Shown in pieces: positions 1 to 55,500 of a stretch of DNA of 64,000 bases. A model generated the notes under the pieces. That model was not told the origin of the DNA, ran no database searches, and saw only the letters and a list, made by a program, of their open reading frames with translations. The stretch covers positions 2,203,101 to 2,267,100 of the forward strand of contig CM024173.1 in NCBI GenBank assembly GCA_013433145.1. Direction: 5' to 3'. Made by a program: the position numbers and the translations under genes. Source of the stretch: Ascaris suum (Eukaryota > Nematoda > Chromadorea > Rhabditida > Ascarididae). Each line of letters opens with the position of its first letter. Within the stretch, counting starts at the first letter, position 1.

Positions 1-2593
1 GATGCAAAGCATTTTACCATAAGTTTTTATTAAATAGCAATTAGTTGTAGATTTTGCTCAAAAAAAATATTAATAATACTGTCGAAATGTTAAAAAAAAA
101 ATTTTTTTTTTCAAATTTTAAAATTCCTAACAGAGATTCTAAAGACATTAAACGGTGGAATTTATTTATAAGACTCCATATTCGCCAATTCATTCGGATA
201 AATCATTTTTTAGTGTCCTCTTTCTCTCTATAAACTACCGCCTCATTTCCTTCTCCCTCTTCTCCACCTTAAAATGTATCGTTGTTTATGTCGTGCGACC
301 TCATCAATGACGATTTCATCAACACGTCTGAAAGAAAGATTATGTCTTGTGACATTTGGAGCATTGAGCGAAAATATTGGTTATAAAAATGTAGATATGG
401 TGCATATTTCAAAAAGTAGTTGTAATGAATTGTGTATTTTGCAAGCTGGATTATTAAAATATGCGCTCCCACCCGGTTATAAACGCGCATTACTGTAGGA
501 TTTCAATGAAGCATTTATTGCTCAGCATGTCAGTAGCATATTTTATGAACTCCAAATTTTGCCACTCGATAGTATCCCTTCCCCTCTTCTTGCCTCTCAT
601 CTCACTCCTCTTCCTCACCCCCTCTCCTTACATCGAAATATATTCGCCCCCTCCCCCACCTTGATGTGTGTAGTGTGTACGCTCTCTGAGAATAGAGAGT
701 TTATTTTCAAAGAATCCTTTCATTAAAACAAAGCAAAATGCAGGTGTTCGAAGTCATAAATTTTCCGAGTACTTCTCGGCAGATGGCATCTGCTCTCTCT
801 TTTTTTTCGTACTTACTTCACATACCCTAACAAAGCGACGAACGAAATCTGCAAACAAACTGCACTAATGAAAAATCGACCATTCGAAATGAAGGTTGAA
901 TCGGCCTTTACTAAGAGAGTGAGGAAAAAAAACGTTTGGTCTAATTGCTTGACTAAATTCATCCGATGATAAATTGAAGAGTATTTTGATAGAAGTTTGC
1001 CGCAACTGCATTAAATATTTTACAGTGATCCTATTAAGTAAAACTGAGGTTGGGAGGAAGGGGGTGGGGGAGGGAGAACTCCCCAGGACGATTCGATTGA
1101 ACTTTAGCGATGTTAAGATATATAAGGTTGCAGAGATTAGAGATAAAGATATAACATCCTTTTTTTTTTTTTGCAAATCTCAGCATATTTCTTTTGCAAA
1201 TTTCAATAAATTGCAAGATGAAGTAACAGCAAGTGAAGGAATAATTTAAAAGTTTTGTCATTGCAACGCGATAAATTTGATAAAAGAGCCTTTTGAAGTA
1301 CCTCGAATATGAAACAAGTATTAATGAAATTGAACTGAAATAACACACATAAGGTGGTGTGAAATCTAATTATTGCTAAGAGCATTTTAAATCAATATAT
1401 TGGTTGAATGATTTTTGCATATAAAATGATGCGTTTGTATGCGTTCATCAAAACGTTTGAATGATGCAAGAAGCAATGCATTTTTCTGCGCTTTTAAATT
1501 CAAAAAAAAGTGCATCTTTGCATATTTTAAGCGAGAAAATGCGCATTTTTGAGCGTCTTAAAATAAGCGTCATCAAGTGAAATGATCAGCAAATAAAAAA
1601 GTTTAATATTATGCAGAACTTTCAAATAAACAATTTCAGCAAACTTACGCATAGAGAGAATTGACAAAATACGTGATCACATTTATCTTAGACGCAGTAC
1701 TTTTCCTTTGTTGATTTTTTTTATACCATTAAATTTCGTGGTGATCATATATGGCACATTTTCATTTTCAGTTTTGGTGCATTTAGCTCGGTTGTGATGC
1801 TGACCTTATTGGTTACCTAGATGCTCTAATATCATATTGTGAGTTTGAGCTGCAGCCATAATTTAGAGGTGGAGCTATAATTTAGAGCTGCAGCCATAAT
1901 TTAGAGCTGGAGCTATAATTTCGAGCTGTAGCAATTTCAAATGAAGAGCGATTGTGCAGCAATTGCATCGTGACGAACGGCGATTCATATTGTTTATTAC
2001 TCGTGAGCATTGAGCTCGTTCTTATTTAATGTTTATTTAATTGCGCACATTTGTTCTTATCCGCGATAAATTCGAGACAGCCGACTGTCATTTCGTCTTT
2101 TTTTTCTTTTTTCAAGTCGACGAAAAACGTTTCCACTAAAATTCCACATGAATTAAAAGCATATGAAATAATCGAACAATGATATAAGAATTGCCACATA
2201 GGAATTGAGACAGTGGGAATCTTTCGAGAAGATCATAGTGTTTCGAGATGAAAACGTTCGTATATCATTGAAAATAACAATCAGTGGACATACATAATAT
2301 ACACAGTGGGTACCTTCAACACATTTTGATGTCCAAACTGACGACTTGGCAATCAAGATAGTTTGTTTATATATAACGAGTAAATCGATAAATCAATAAA
2401 TCAAAGTTTCAATCAAATAAATATCTAAATGTGTCAATAAAGAAGTTAGTTAATTAATAAATAGTTCTTATCATTTAATATTGATAAAATGAGTAGTGGA
2501 CAACTTTTCGTTAATTTCCTTTTAGAAAAAACGTTGTTTTAAAGAGATAAAAAGTGATATTCACCTTGATAAGTCCCTATATTATTTATTTAG
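1..2593. other. AT-rich sequence before the first recognised cadherin exon
   Basis: No exon of a recognisable family was found here. The cadherin exon beginning at 2594 opens in phase 0 in the middle of a cadherin repeat, so an upstream exon must exist, and this stretch is probably the end of a cadherin intron. A 74-codon open frame at 274-498 (plus strand) is mirrored by an equally long frame on the minus strand. It has no recognisable motif, so I do not call it a gene. A short GAGCTGCAGC-type tandem repeat sits at 1847-1932. Confidence 0.5.
1847..1932. repeat. Degenerate tandem repeat, unit about 18 bp
   Basis: Four to five imperfect copies of a unit containing ATAATTTAGAGCTG followed by a purine/AGC variation run head to tail. 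They lie in presumed intron sequence upstream of the first cadherin exon. No coding frame or known element is associated with them. Confidence 0.8.
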
Positions 2594-40311
<37,718 letters not shown>

Positions 40312-40451
40312 CCGACTACTGAACACATCATTGGCGCAACTATGCGCATTCATCTGTGAAGAAATGCTTCTTATGTTGCCATTATGAATATGTGATACAA
40401 ACATGCTCTCTATGATATATAATATAAATATGATATAAATAGTCGTGTCTA

Positions 40452-40457
40452 AATAAA
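40452..40457 (+). terminator. Polyadenylation signal AATAAA, cadherin gene
   Basis: A canonical hexamer about 141 nt after the predicted stop codon at 40309-40311. Another AATAAA lies about 50 nt further on (about 40505-40510), and either could be used. Confidence 0.6.
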
Positions 40458-41597
40458 CTGGTGATGATTTTTGTCGATTTAAAAAAGAAATGATATTTTC
40501 TATTAATAAACGGAACTTTTGTTTTGCATCATATTCTATGCATTTTCAATGGATAAATGAAGCAAATGCGCTGCCGAAATTTGAAAAATACGTTCACTCA
40601 TTCAGATGAAAAGGGCATAGTGCTTCTCATTCGTCCTTCGCCTCTAGCTTTCCAGCAAAATCTCTTTTTTTTTTTTTAAATCTAAACTCTCCTCTTTCAC
40701 TTTTTCTAGACTTGGATGAAGGGAAAATTAATTCCGACTTAATAATTCTTTGAAAATATTTCTGCATTCACTTCATCTTAAATATGTCACGGGGAAGCTA
40801 AATGGGAGGTTATTTCGCTGAGTGGAAATAAGCAAATGTTTTCAAAATGAATGCTCCAACAAATTCGATGTCAAACGAAGATGATGGATAATCGAATTGC
40901 GCAAGCATTCGTTGACAGTAAAATAAAAGAAGGGTACTTTTGATTTTGAGCATTAAGTACCAATACATACTTCCAGATCGGTTTTTGATCTTCGTCGATT
41001 CGAAAAATTCATACCAGGTGGTAAGTGATAAGCAAAGTCGTTATTTTTAAATCACAAAAGCATATTTATGCAATTCGCAATGCGTTTATAAAAGTTATTA
41101 GTCGTTAATAAGAGAAATAAGCCTACGTCGAAATATTATTTAGTGCATGAATACTGGATGAAAGGTGAGTATTTCTTGAAATGCATATATCCTGCGAATA
41201 ATCGAAAAATAGAGATAAATTCAAAAGTCTTGATGAGCGAAACACTTCGCTGTCGTTAGGTGTTTGTCGTCTGAAGATGCATGAATTGCAAAGAATTTCG
41301 AAGGTTATTGTTATGCCGATATATTTGCGGCAAAATTCAATACTTTCATGTAAAAATTTCCCGTTATTTGCAAAATGTATTCAAATAGAAGTCACATTTA
41401 AGAGATTGTGGAAATGAGTGAACAGCCGGAAGTTCCGATGTTTCGATTTGAGATTGGTCATTACTCGTCGATCATTTGACCTCAGTTTTGAGGGATAGTT
41501 TACAACGACTGTATAAACTCAGCTCTTCATGAACACCTGCGATACTTGTGTTACCAATAATTAACGACAAGAGGCAGCAAAATGAATGAATCACCGT

Positions 41598-41680
41598 AGT
41601 CGACTCTGATCTTCTGATTTGAGCAAGGATTTGAACCTCTCGAAGTCGGGGTGCGGAATATCCACCCCTCAGAGTCGACT
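41598..41680. repeat. Inverted repeat with internal hairpin, possible structured element
   Basis: The outer arms AGTCGACTCTGA (41598-41609) and TCAGAGTCGACT (41669-41680) are perfectly complementary. Between them, GGGGTG and CACCCC (41648-41653 and 41663-41668) form a second perfect stem immediately next to the right arm. The minus strand contains GGTTCAAATCC, which matches a tRNA/Pol III B-box consensus. A tRNA cloverleaf does not fold convincingly, so I call only the structure. Confidence 0.55.
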
Positions 41681-41773
41681 TTGAAGCAATTGTGATGAAT
41701 CAACTCCGCTTTAGGATCGAAAGTATCGCCTCGGAGTCACCATTCACTGATTGTCAATAGTCGCTTTTAATAC

Positions 41774-47479
<5,706 letters not shown>

Positions 47480-49349
47480 ATTTAGTCGTCATCGGTGATA
47501 TAGCTACGTCTACGGTTTAGCGCTGCTGAAACGAACGAGTTAGCAATATAACTATTCAGTTTTGTGGATTTTTGAGGATACACAAATCGTTGCCAATGTC
47601 TTCTTCAATGAGGAAACTCGACCATCCATTATCACCTGGCGGAAGAAAGCAACGATCCCTTGAGAAACACTTTAATTTATTTCTCGTAATTTACAATATA
47701 CTTTATCTTATTTAAGTTTTAAAAAACAAGATATTCATCAAAAACAAATATCTATTGATATCAGCTCCAGTTGTTCGGATCCATTGCCTCTCTGATTCCA
47801 ATCTCCCTTAAAGGGTCACTCGCTCTCACTAAATAACACAATACAACGCTTAACGTCCATTTGCGCAATTTTCACTCATTCATCATTTTTCATTATCGAT
47901 TTTTTTTCCGCTCTCATTTTCACTCAAAGCCTCCTCAATCTGATCGTGGGATGTAGATCTTCACTTTTGCTACTCCTCTTGAGAAATATGTGAATTAATT
48001 TTGAAAAATAACACAAAAAGTGGATCAAAACATTGGGGATGTGAAGTAATGTCCCAATAAGTCATATAGCCACATGAGAAAATAGGTTCACGGAATGCAA
48101 TAAAGAATGAGATAGGTGAAATAGTAGCTGCTAATCCTTAAGAACGGCTGCATAGATTTCAAATGTGAATGCGCGCAACTCAGACGCTATTATTTGCAGA
48201 TTGCTGGCAGCTCACGTCCTTCAATGACCGCTTTCACTGATTGGTGAAGTTTTTTTCTACGAGTAAGCATATCGATGTGAACAAATTATAGGTTGCCAAA
48301 ATCTGTGCATAATTTTCCTCAAGTTTGAACTAAAGAAAGGAGGTATGAGAGGGAGGTCGAAAGAACAATGAAAATATCGACGAAATCAGCACGCATTTTT
48401 AAACGACTATAGAAAATTTCCCTGCAAATGAGTTGTAGTAAAATGAATATGCAGAAGCAAGCTATAATTTGTATTTTTTTTGTAGAGTATTACGTTCGGC
48501 ACTTACCGAACGATACCGGAAATCCTAAATTCGCACACCTTTAAGGTACATAGCAAATGGCATTTGTCTACATCAGATCGTGTTCCTGATGTTTAAACTC
48601 TGTTACTTGTTTTTTTTATTGCTACTTGTTTTTTTTATCGGTACTCAGTGTCGATCCGACGCTACGTGACGCTATGATAACCGAAAAGTGCCTCTTTACC
48701 CACCGTAACTTAAGAACTAAAATATCACTATAATAGGCTAGTTAATTATAATTGCTGGAATTGATATGTTTCGCCAAAAATAAAAGCATTCCTTGTGGGG
48801 GGGGGGGGGGGGGGGGGGAGGAATCCTTGATCTTTTAGTGCAATGAAATTTGACAAGTCATGAAATAGCAGAGGTGGGCAATGAGTCGGTAGGTGGTGAA
48901 TTTTTACAACGATAAATTTGAAAATATTTTGCAATAATCATTCGGTGAAATTCTTCGTATTAATGCAACATATTTTTTTTAATTGAAATATGGGGAATCG
49001 ACGAAAAGATGATTCTCTTTGATATGATTTTCTTTTAAAAAGAAAAAAAAGAGGATAAAGCAATAAAGCGATGAGATAGATGAATCGTCGAGCAATCCGC
49101 GTATTGAATCGTCATCTATCATTCTCGAAAATTACGTTAATGAAACGAAATTATCCAATAATATAAATAGTTAATCGATTTTATGATCAATCGATAATGA
49201 AATAATGACTTCAAAAATGAGAATAAGTTATCAAGAGGATATTCATTCAAATGATTAATGAAGAGAATAAATCACAAAGAGCGAATAAGATGCTCTCATC
49301 TAAACGGTAACAATACACAAATACACTTGAAGGGTTTATGCTCACTTAC

Positions 49350-49360
49350 CTGCATTCGAT
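49350..49360 (-). promoter_or_regulatory. Possible 5'-UTR exon donor of the bZIP gene
   Basis: The minus strand carries GAATGCAG|GTAAGTGAG, a near-consensus donor with the intron starting at 49349. The upstream frame is closed. Joined to the acceptor GTTTCAG ending at 47526, it would form a non-coding leader containing a minimal upstream ORF (ATG CAG CAG CGC TAA). This is speculative; no transcript evidence is available. Confidence 0.25.
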
Positions 49361-52300
49361 GCTTATAGTGCCACCTTGATAATGATAGCGTTACGAAGTG
49401 ATAACGTGATCAATTCACCTATCAATATTTGATCAGATCGTTTATAATTAACCACTATATTGGTCAACGAAGAGTGCATTAAGGATAAAAAGAGCATAGA
49501 AAAATGCTTTAGGACAATTTTCAGAGACACAATAATTCTAATACTTTTAAATTTCTCTTCCAAAGTTTATAAAATATTCAAGTGAATTAATATTAAGCAT
49601 TACAAGTAAAACAATGAGAATAAAAACATAAACAATTATTACGTATTAAGTGAACATAAACAACTATAACACGGAAAAATGACATCATCGATGTTCTAAT
49701 CAATTCGAATGCGAAAAAAAAATGGAGGCAATAAATGGGAAGTGATAATGTAATGAAGAAAAAAAATATGAATAAACAAATCGAAAGTATTACCTCAAAA
49801 ATTATCAAAGACATTGCAACATTTTTTTTTTTTGATTAAATCCAAAAATTGCGCATATTTTTTCCTCCATTTATTCGTAATTAATATCGAGGAATTTTAC
49901 TTCTAAGGTATATTACAGATAAAAGAAATGCATTAGTAGAGATTTAATTCTTTTAGTCCCGAAGTATTATTTCATTCATTTCTCCTAAATGCAGAAATAA
50001 CTGTAACTACAACCTCATTTTGATTACTCATCTCTCTTTATTTGGGCTTAAAGTTCAAGCAATGCTGCTTCAATACTTAGAAATCAAAAAAGAAGTTGTT
50101 GCTCGAATCTCGTTGATCGCTTTGCATGTACTCAGAAGTTGAGTGGGCAAATTCTGGTTCGCTGTTATTATCTTCATCTCTATATTTGGAGATCAGACTC
50201 TCCTATGCTAGCAGCGAGGGAGACATCAGAGATTAATAATGCTTCAATTTTGCAATAGCGATTCTTCAACTATTTCCTCATGAGATGTGAATTTCAACTG
50301 AAAACAATTTACAATGTAATAGCGAGCATTCTTATGTGTATCAGGCTACGGACGAAATTAGGCATGCACACATTCATGTGGATAATTCGCAAACATTCTC
50401 AGAGGTGTACACCTTTCAATTTTGTTTAGTTTACCTATCAATTCCTGATTCGTGACTCTATATTGAAGAAAGGTATCCAGTATCCGTCAATCAATCTTGA
50501 GATCTTCGCATACCACTGACATCGACCACTTGTCCTCACCGCGTTATTCCCTTGAGCATATAAATCAAATTGAAAACCTTTAATTTTTTTCACTTTTCAA
50601 GCGTATTATAACTACAGATCTCTCGAGGTTTATAGCACGATCGGTGAATCAAAACACACGAAACCTCTAAAGATTTTAGTTGACACCTTGGGAAACATTT
50701 CGCGATATCACACCTTCTGTCGAATCCAATCTAAATGGATTGTCGATCTTTTTGAACGCTGTAAAATCTATTCAACTTTGCTACACTCCTATAAATTTTC
50801 TCGAAATGCATTAATTTCATAGCGATTTAGCCGAAGAAATATTAAACAATCTCGGGGATGTTGTTGTCTCTCCAAGTTCACGAATTTGTTGCCGCATTGA
50901 AATACTTTTTCAACGAGATAGCCTGATCAAAAATTTTATTACAACACCTCACAATTTATATTAACGGAAATTGATCGACGAGGAAGAAGCAGCAGCACAA
51001 AAAACTCGTTTAAAGTTCTCCATAATCCGTTTCGCACAAATTTTGCAGACCGTATCGTTAAAAGTCGTTTTTTTTTTTTTAAACGTATAACGCACGTAGA
51101 GAAAAACAAACTCTTCTACCAGCCAGCTGCCTCACTGTATTTTATCAGTGCTAATAAAATCAGCCATTTCTCTCCTTCAATCTGTGCTGTTTCCCACGCA
51201 GTAATTCTACTACCAAGAATTTCACTATTAGCTTATTCGTCCAAATCATTGCTCATATTTCATCGGATTGCATATGCTTATTTGATTTTATGCAAATGCC
51301 TTTGTATTTTTAATTTGACTTTTTTTTTCTCATTTAGATTTTTTAAATTTTTTTCATCGTATTTATGTAAATTGCATTTCCAACGTTTCTTTATGATCAT
51401 CCAGGATTGATGCGAATATATGAATAATCATTTTTATTTTAATTAACATATTTGACAGTATTCCTTGTAAAGAACCGTTTTAAATTTCTATTTGAATAGA
51501 ACGTTAATAAACAGTACTTATATGCCAACTGTTGTATAAAGACGTGAAGGCGTTTGCAAAGGAAACGTAGAAGAGGAAAGCGGCAGAGGGCAATAGACCA
51601 TGAACTATAATATCGATTAATTATGAAAAATTGGTATAAAAATCTAATTATTCACATGTCAGCAGCAAACATTTCATCGACGATGTATCATGATCCAATT
51701 CCCAATTGCAACTGTGGAGACCACATAAGAACATAGCTTGAAAACCTCTCCGAGATTATTTTTTTCCTCATATAAATGCCACTTTTTCTGCTCTTAAACC
51801 AGTTGTACATCGTACCTTTCTGCACCTGGCACATCGCTTGGATTACCCGAAAATATCCTATCTGATGATAGCTTAACATTGCTGGAAGTGATTGTAATCA
51901 AATAATCCACTATCGAATCAACTCAACGAAAACAATTCTTTCTTAGCAAATAAAAAAAAAAAAAAAAAAACAGCGCCGATGGTCTCGTGATAAATATATG
52001 AGATGAAAGTTGAAAAAAAAAATGAGAGAACCACTTTAAACAAGCAGATACATCTGTATAAGAATGAAGGCAATTCAATTGACCATGCGTCTATTATGAA
52101 GATTCACGAAATTCAAAGTATAGAAATGTCTTTGGGTGAATCAATCAATAGAATACCATATAGTAGAACAATACGATAAATAAAAATTTCCCGCTGATAT
52201 TTAAATTTTCTACAAGCCATTAATGCTTTCATAAAAATGAACGGATTCCATATATACAATTCCAAATGAATCCATATTCTATTCCGAATATTCATTAGCC

Positions 52301-52488
52301 GAATGCATTTATCAGTGATCTCATTTTGAAGTTCACTATTTAGATTCCCCTCTAAATATACTGCAATTGATATTGATAAATCTCAATAGTAAAAATACGT
52401 TTGCGCTGAAACATGCATATATATGATATACACATAGCAAATAAAAGATAAAAATCATATTGAAGCAAATGCATAACGAAAACAATTT

Positions 52489-52494
52489 TTTATT
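52489..52494 (-). terminator. Polyadenylation signal AATAAA, PLC gene
   Basis: The minus-strand hexamer AATAAA lies about 60 nt downstream of the PLC stop codon (52556-52554), a usual distance for a short 3' UTR. Confidence 0.55.
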
Positions 52495-52553
52495 GTATAG
52501 CAGAATGGAGCTTTTGAATGGAAGAAGTAGCGTAGTGAAAGAGAGTGAATTAA

Positions 52554-55500
52554 CTACCAATCGTCGAATGCGACCCGAACGAGCAGCGATGCCGACTCAT
52601 CGACGGTATGTCCATATCCAGTGTTGAGACGAACATGCGAATAGCCTGATACAGGGCAGTTATTAAGTAAATAATACTCAAAACAGTTCTTATGCACACA
52701 ATTCCTTAAAAAGCGCATTTATTTTAAATAATCTCAAATTTTTTTTCTCAGAATTTAATGGCCTTTCTCATTTTGAACTTTTGGAAAAGAAGTATCATCT
52801 CTAGAAGTATTACAACCTTTAAAAGGGTTCCCTAGAAAATATCATAATACTAATAAAATGAAAATAATATTCGTAAAGATTTACTACTTTACAGGAAACC
52901 GTTTCATGAATGTGTTGTAACTATCCTTTACTAAGAAACTATATTGCGTCCAGTGTACTTAACCCTGAATCAGTTGACCGATAAAAACGTTAACGTTATT
53001 ACTGGCTAACATTTAATATATTCCGCTAAGACGATAGCTCAGGAAAATAATAAACGAATAAAGAAATAAAGAAATAAAGAAATGTTTGCGCACTAAAGAA
53101 TTGCTTGCTATTACGGCAAGAATAAAAGGAAGCATGAACCCCAAATTTTATAACAAAAGAAAGAGATATGAATTCATAAAGCGATAACGAATCTGAAAAA
53201 GTGACGAGGGACGGATGCAGAGGGGTATGGAAAAGCATAAACCGGAAAATATTATCGCATGAAAAAAAGGCAATTATAAATTTCTTGCCAAAAATATAAT
53301 GAACAAAAAAAACCAAAACTGCCACCAACTTCATTTGCCGTCTTTTTAATGTGTTAATTAGTAGCTAGTATCTATCTTATTTGCTTGACTCGACAAAGCA
53401 TTCATTACGAATAAATGTCTCTTCATATCACCACCACTTCCGTTTAGCTGAATTTGTGAGGTATCGTGAAGGTGAGGGCTTAAGCTCGTCTCCTGCCCAG
53501 CGGATACTGACGAGTCGATTCATCGTTGTTCCATGCGACTTGCTCCACCGCCCGCGCCCGATGAGACCACTAGTCGGAATGACTCGGTAGGACAAAGCGA
53601 AAGAGTTTGCACGGAAGTATCTATCTACTAGAATAAAATTAATGAGCAAAACAAACGTACCACCACGAATACTATTCACGGGAATAGTATATTCACCGAC
53701 GAAATCGTTGGCTGAAGTGGAATCAAAATCCTTCACACAGAGTCGTAATAAAGCTAGTTCCGGACAACGTAGTACCATTCGAAATGTCTCATTCCATTGC
53801 GGATTGAAACTGAAAATAATATGAACTAGAAAATTTTAATATTTAGCACGTGAACGGTGCCCAACTTTTACTTCAATTTCGACGTTTCGTAACAATGACG
53901 CGAAGAGGGGAAGGAGAAGAGGACAGAAGATGTATCTGCAACTCAAATTCCGACGGTTTTAGCACTGCTCGCTTATTCTCTCCTCCTTTCAAGAATTTAT
54001 GGATTGATACATTGCAAAAAAAAAGATCTCATCCCACCTTCTTCCTGAAACTGATCCCAGCTATAGCAACTAAATAACACTTACCCATTATCGGCAATGG
54101 TTCTCGTCCTGAATTTCTGTGTATCAGCCGGTATGCCGAATATTTCAACAGTGACATATGGGTCAACAACATCGTGACCAAGTGTTGGTTTCGGCAAATA
54201 TTGTCCACTAATAATCTATAAATACGTCACATTCAGCACATATTCAATCCTAATTCTTCAACAATATGCTTGTTTTCCCAATTAGATGAAAGTAAGATCC
54301 ACATTTTCAATGAAAAAGAAAACAACTTCGGTACATTATTACAATCCATTTATGAAAAAATAATAAACCTGATTGGTAGACAATAATCTCGGATTGCTTG
54401 ATGGTGCTCATCGATTATTACATAAATAATTTTGAGCGGAAATCGAAATCTTACAAGAAATTTGCATATCAAATGCAACATCGATACATTTTATATCACA
54501 AGACAACAATTCACGGTACACAAAAATCGATAGAATTAATAAACACAATATCGAACGAATATTATAAACGAGTGATGAGCGCACTCACCCCGATCGACAT
54601 GAATGTTCGTGCTCTTCCAGAAACGTCATCCAGACGAGGATCTGCAAATGCATTAACATTCTCGCATCTACCTGATAAATCCCTCCTCTAATGTCGCAAG
54701 ATAAAGTGAATAGTGGACTGTACAGCACCTTTCGATTTTTCACTATGGTAACGCTCTGTTGTCGTTGCAGCTAAATAACGGATCGAGGATTGTATAGTAA
54801 TGTCGTTTTATATCACCACTCACGTGCCATATTTCTGAGAAATTGTGAAACGAAACCTCTATTTGCGATGTACTATTAACACTCAACTCCAACTATATTC
54901 GAAACGCATACACACCGTCTAAATAAGTCAATTACTCCGTTCCATATTTTGAAAGATACCTCACAGCCAGAAAACTAGGTCTGGAAATTGTAAAGGCTGC
55001 CAAACTCGAGACAAGATATCCTTTGTCTTTTTTACTGGAGAATACTGAACAACTAGAATAGTTTCAGGTAATAATGTCGGAAAGCATAACGCACACCCGT
55101 ACGACAGCATAATCAAATTAATAAAGCCAAAACTTTGTAATGAAGATATAACTACAGCGATATAAAAGAATGCTCCCCAATCAAATTCAGATGCTCATCA
55201 ATGCGTGTACCCTCGAAAATAAAAATGCATATTTATAAGAAAAAAAAGAATAATAAACAATAAAACAAACCTAAGCCGCGTAGAAGGAAATCCGGTTTGA
55301 GCACATAGCCACAATTACCATTGATACGGAAGAGGCCGAGCACAATGTCGAGATATTCACCCGACGTTTGCATATTCATCGCCACCGATTGAATTCCACA
55401 GATCCACGATGGCATAGGATCCATATTGCTTGAATCTTGTCGCAATCCTTTCGGATACGACTTCACCAGTCGGCTAGCTGTATAAATCGCCAAAGTGGTG

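Larger units (their letters stand above)
40312..41773. other. Convergent intergenic region between cadherin and bZIP genes
   Basis: The 3' ends of the plus-strand cadherin and minus-strand bZIP genes face each other across about 1.46 kb. It contains the cadherin 3' UTR with AATAAA at 40452-40457 and a possible structured inverted repeat at 41598-41680. No other gene is seen. Confidence 0.75.
47493..52553. other. Intergenic region between bZIP and PLC genes
   Basis: About 5 kb separates two genes in tandem on the minus strand. It holds the presumed bZIP promoter and leader, and the PLC 3' UTR at its right edge. It includes a 22-G run at 48797-48818 and a poly-A run at about 51952-51970. No open frame shows recognisable protein features. 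Confidence 0.7.

Noticed and set aside
274..498. 74-codon ORF near the left edge
   Set aside because: No motif, mirrored by an equally long minus-strand frame, and no connection to the cadherin reading phase that I could establish.
41600..41690. tRNA gene on the minus strand
   Set aside because: A B-box-like GGTTCAAATCC is present, but the T stem is weak, no D or anticodon arm forms and the acceptor stem pairs in the wrong register.
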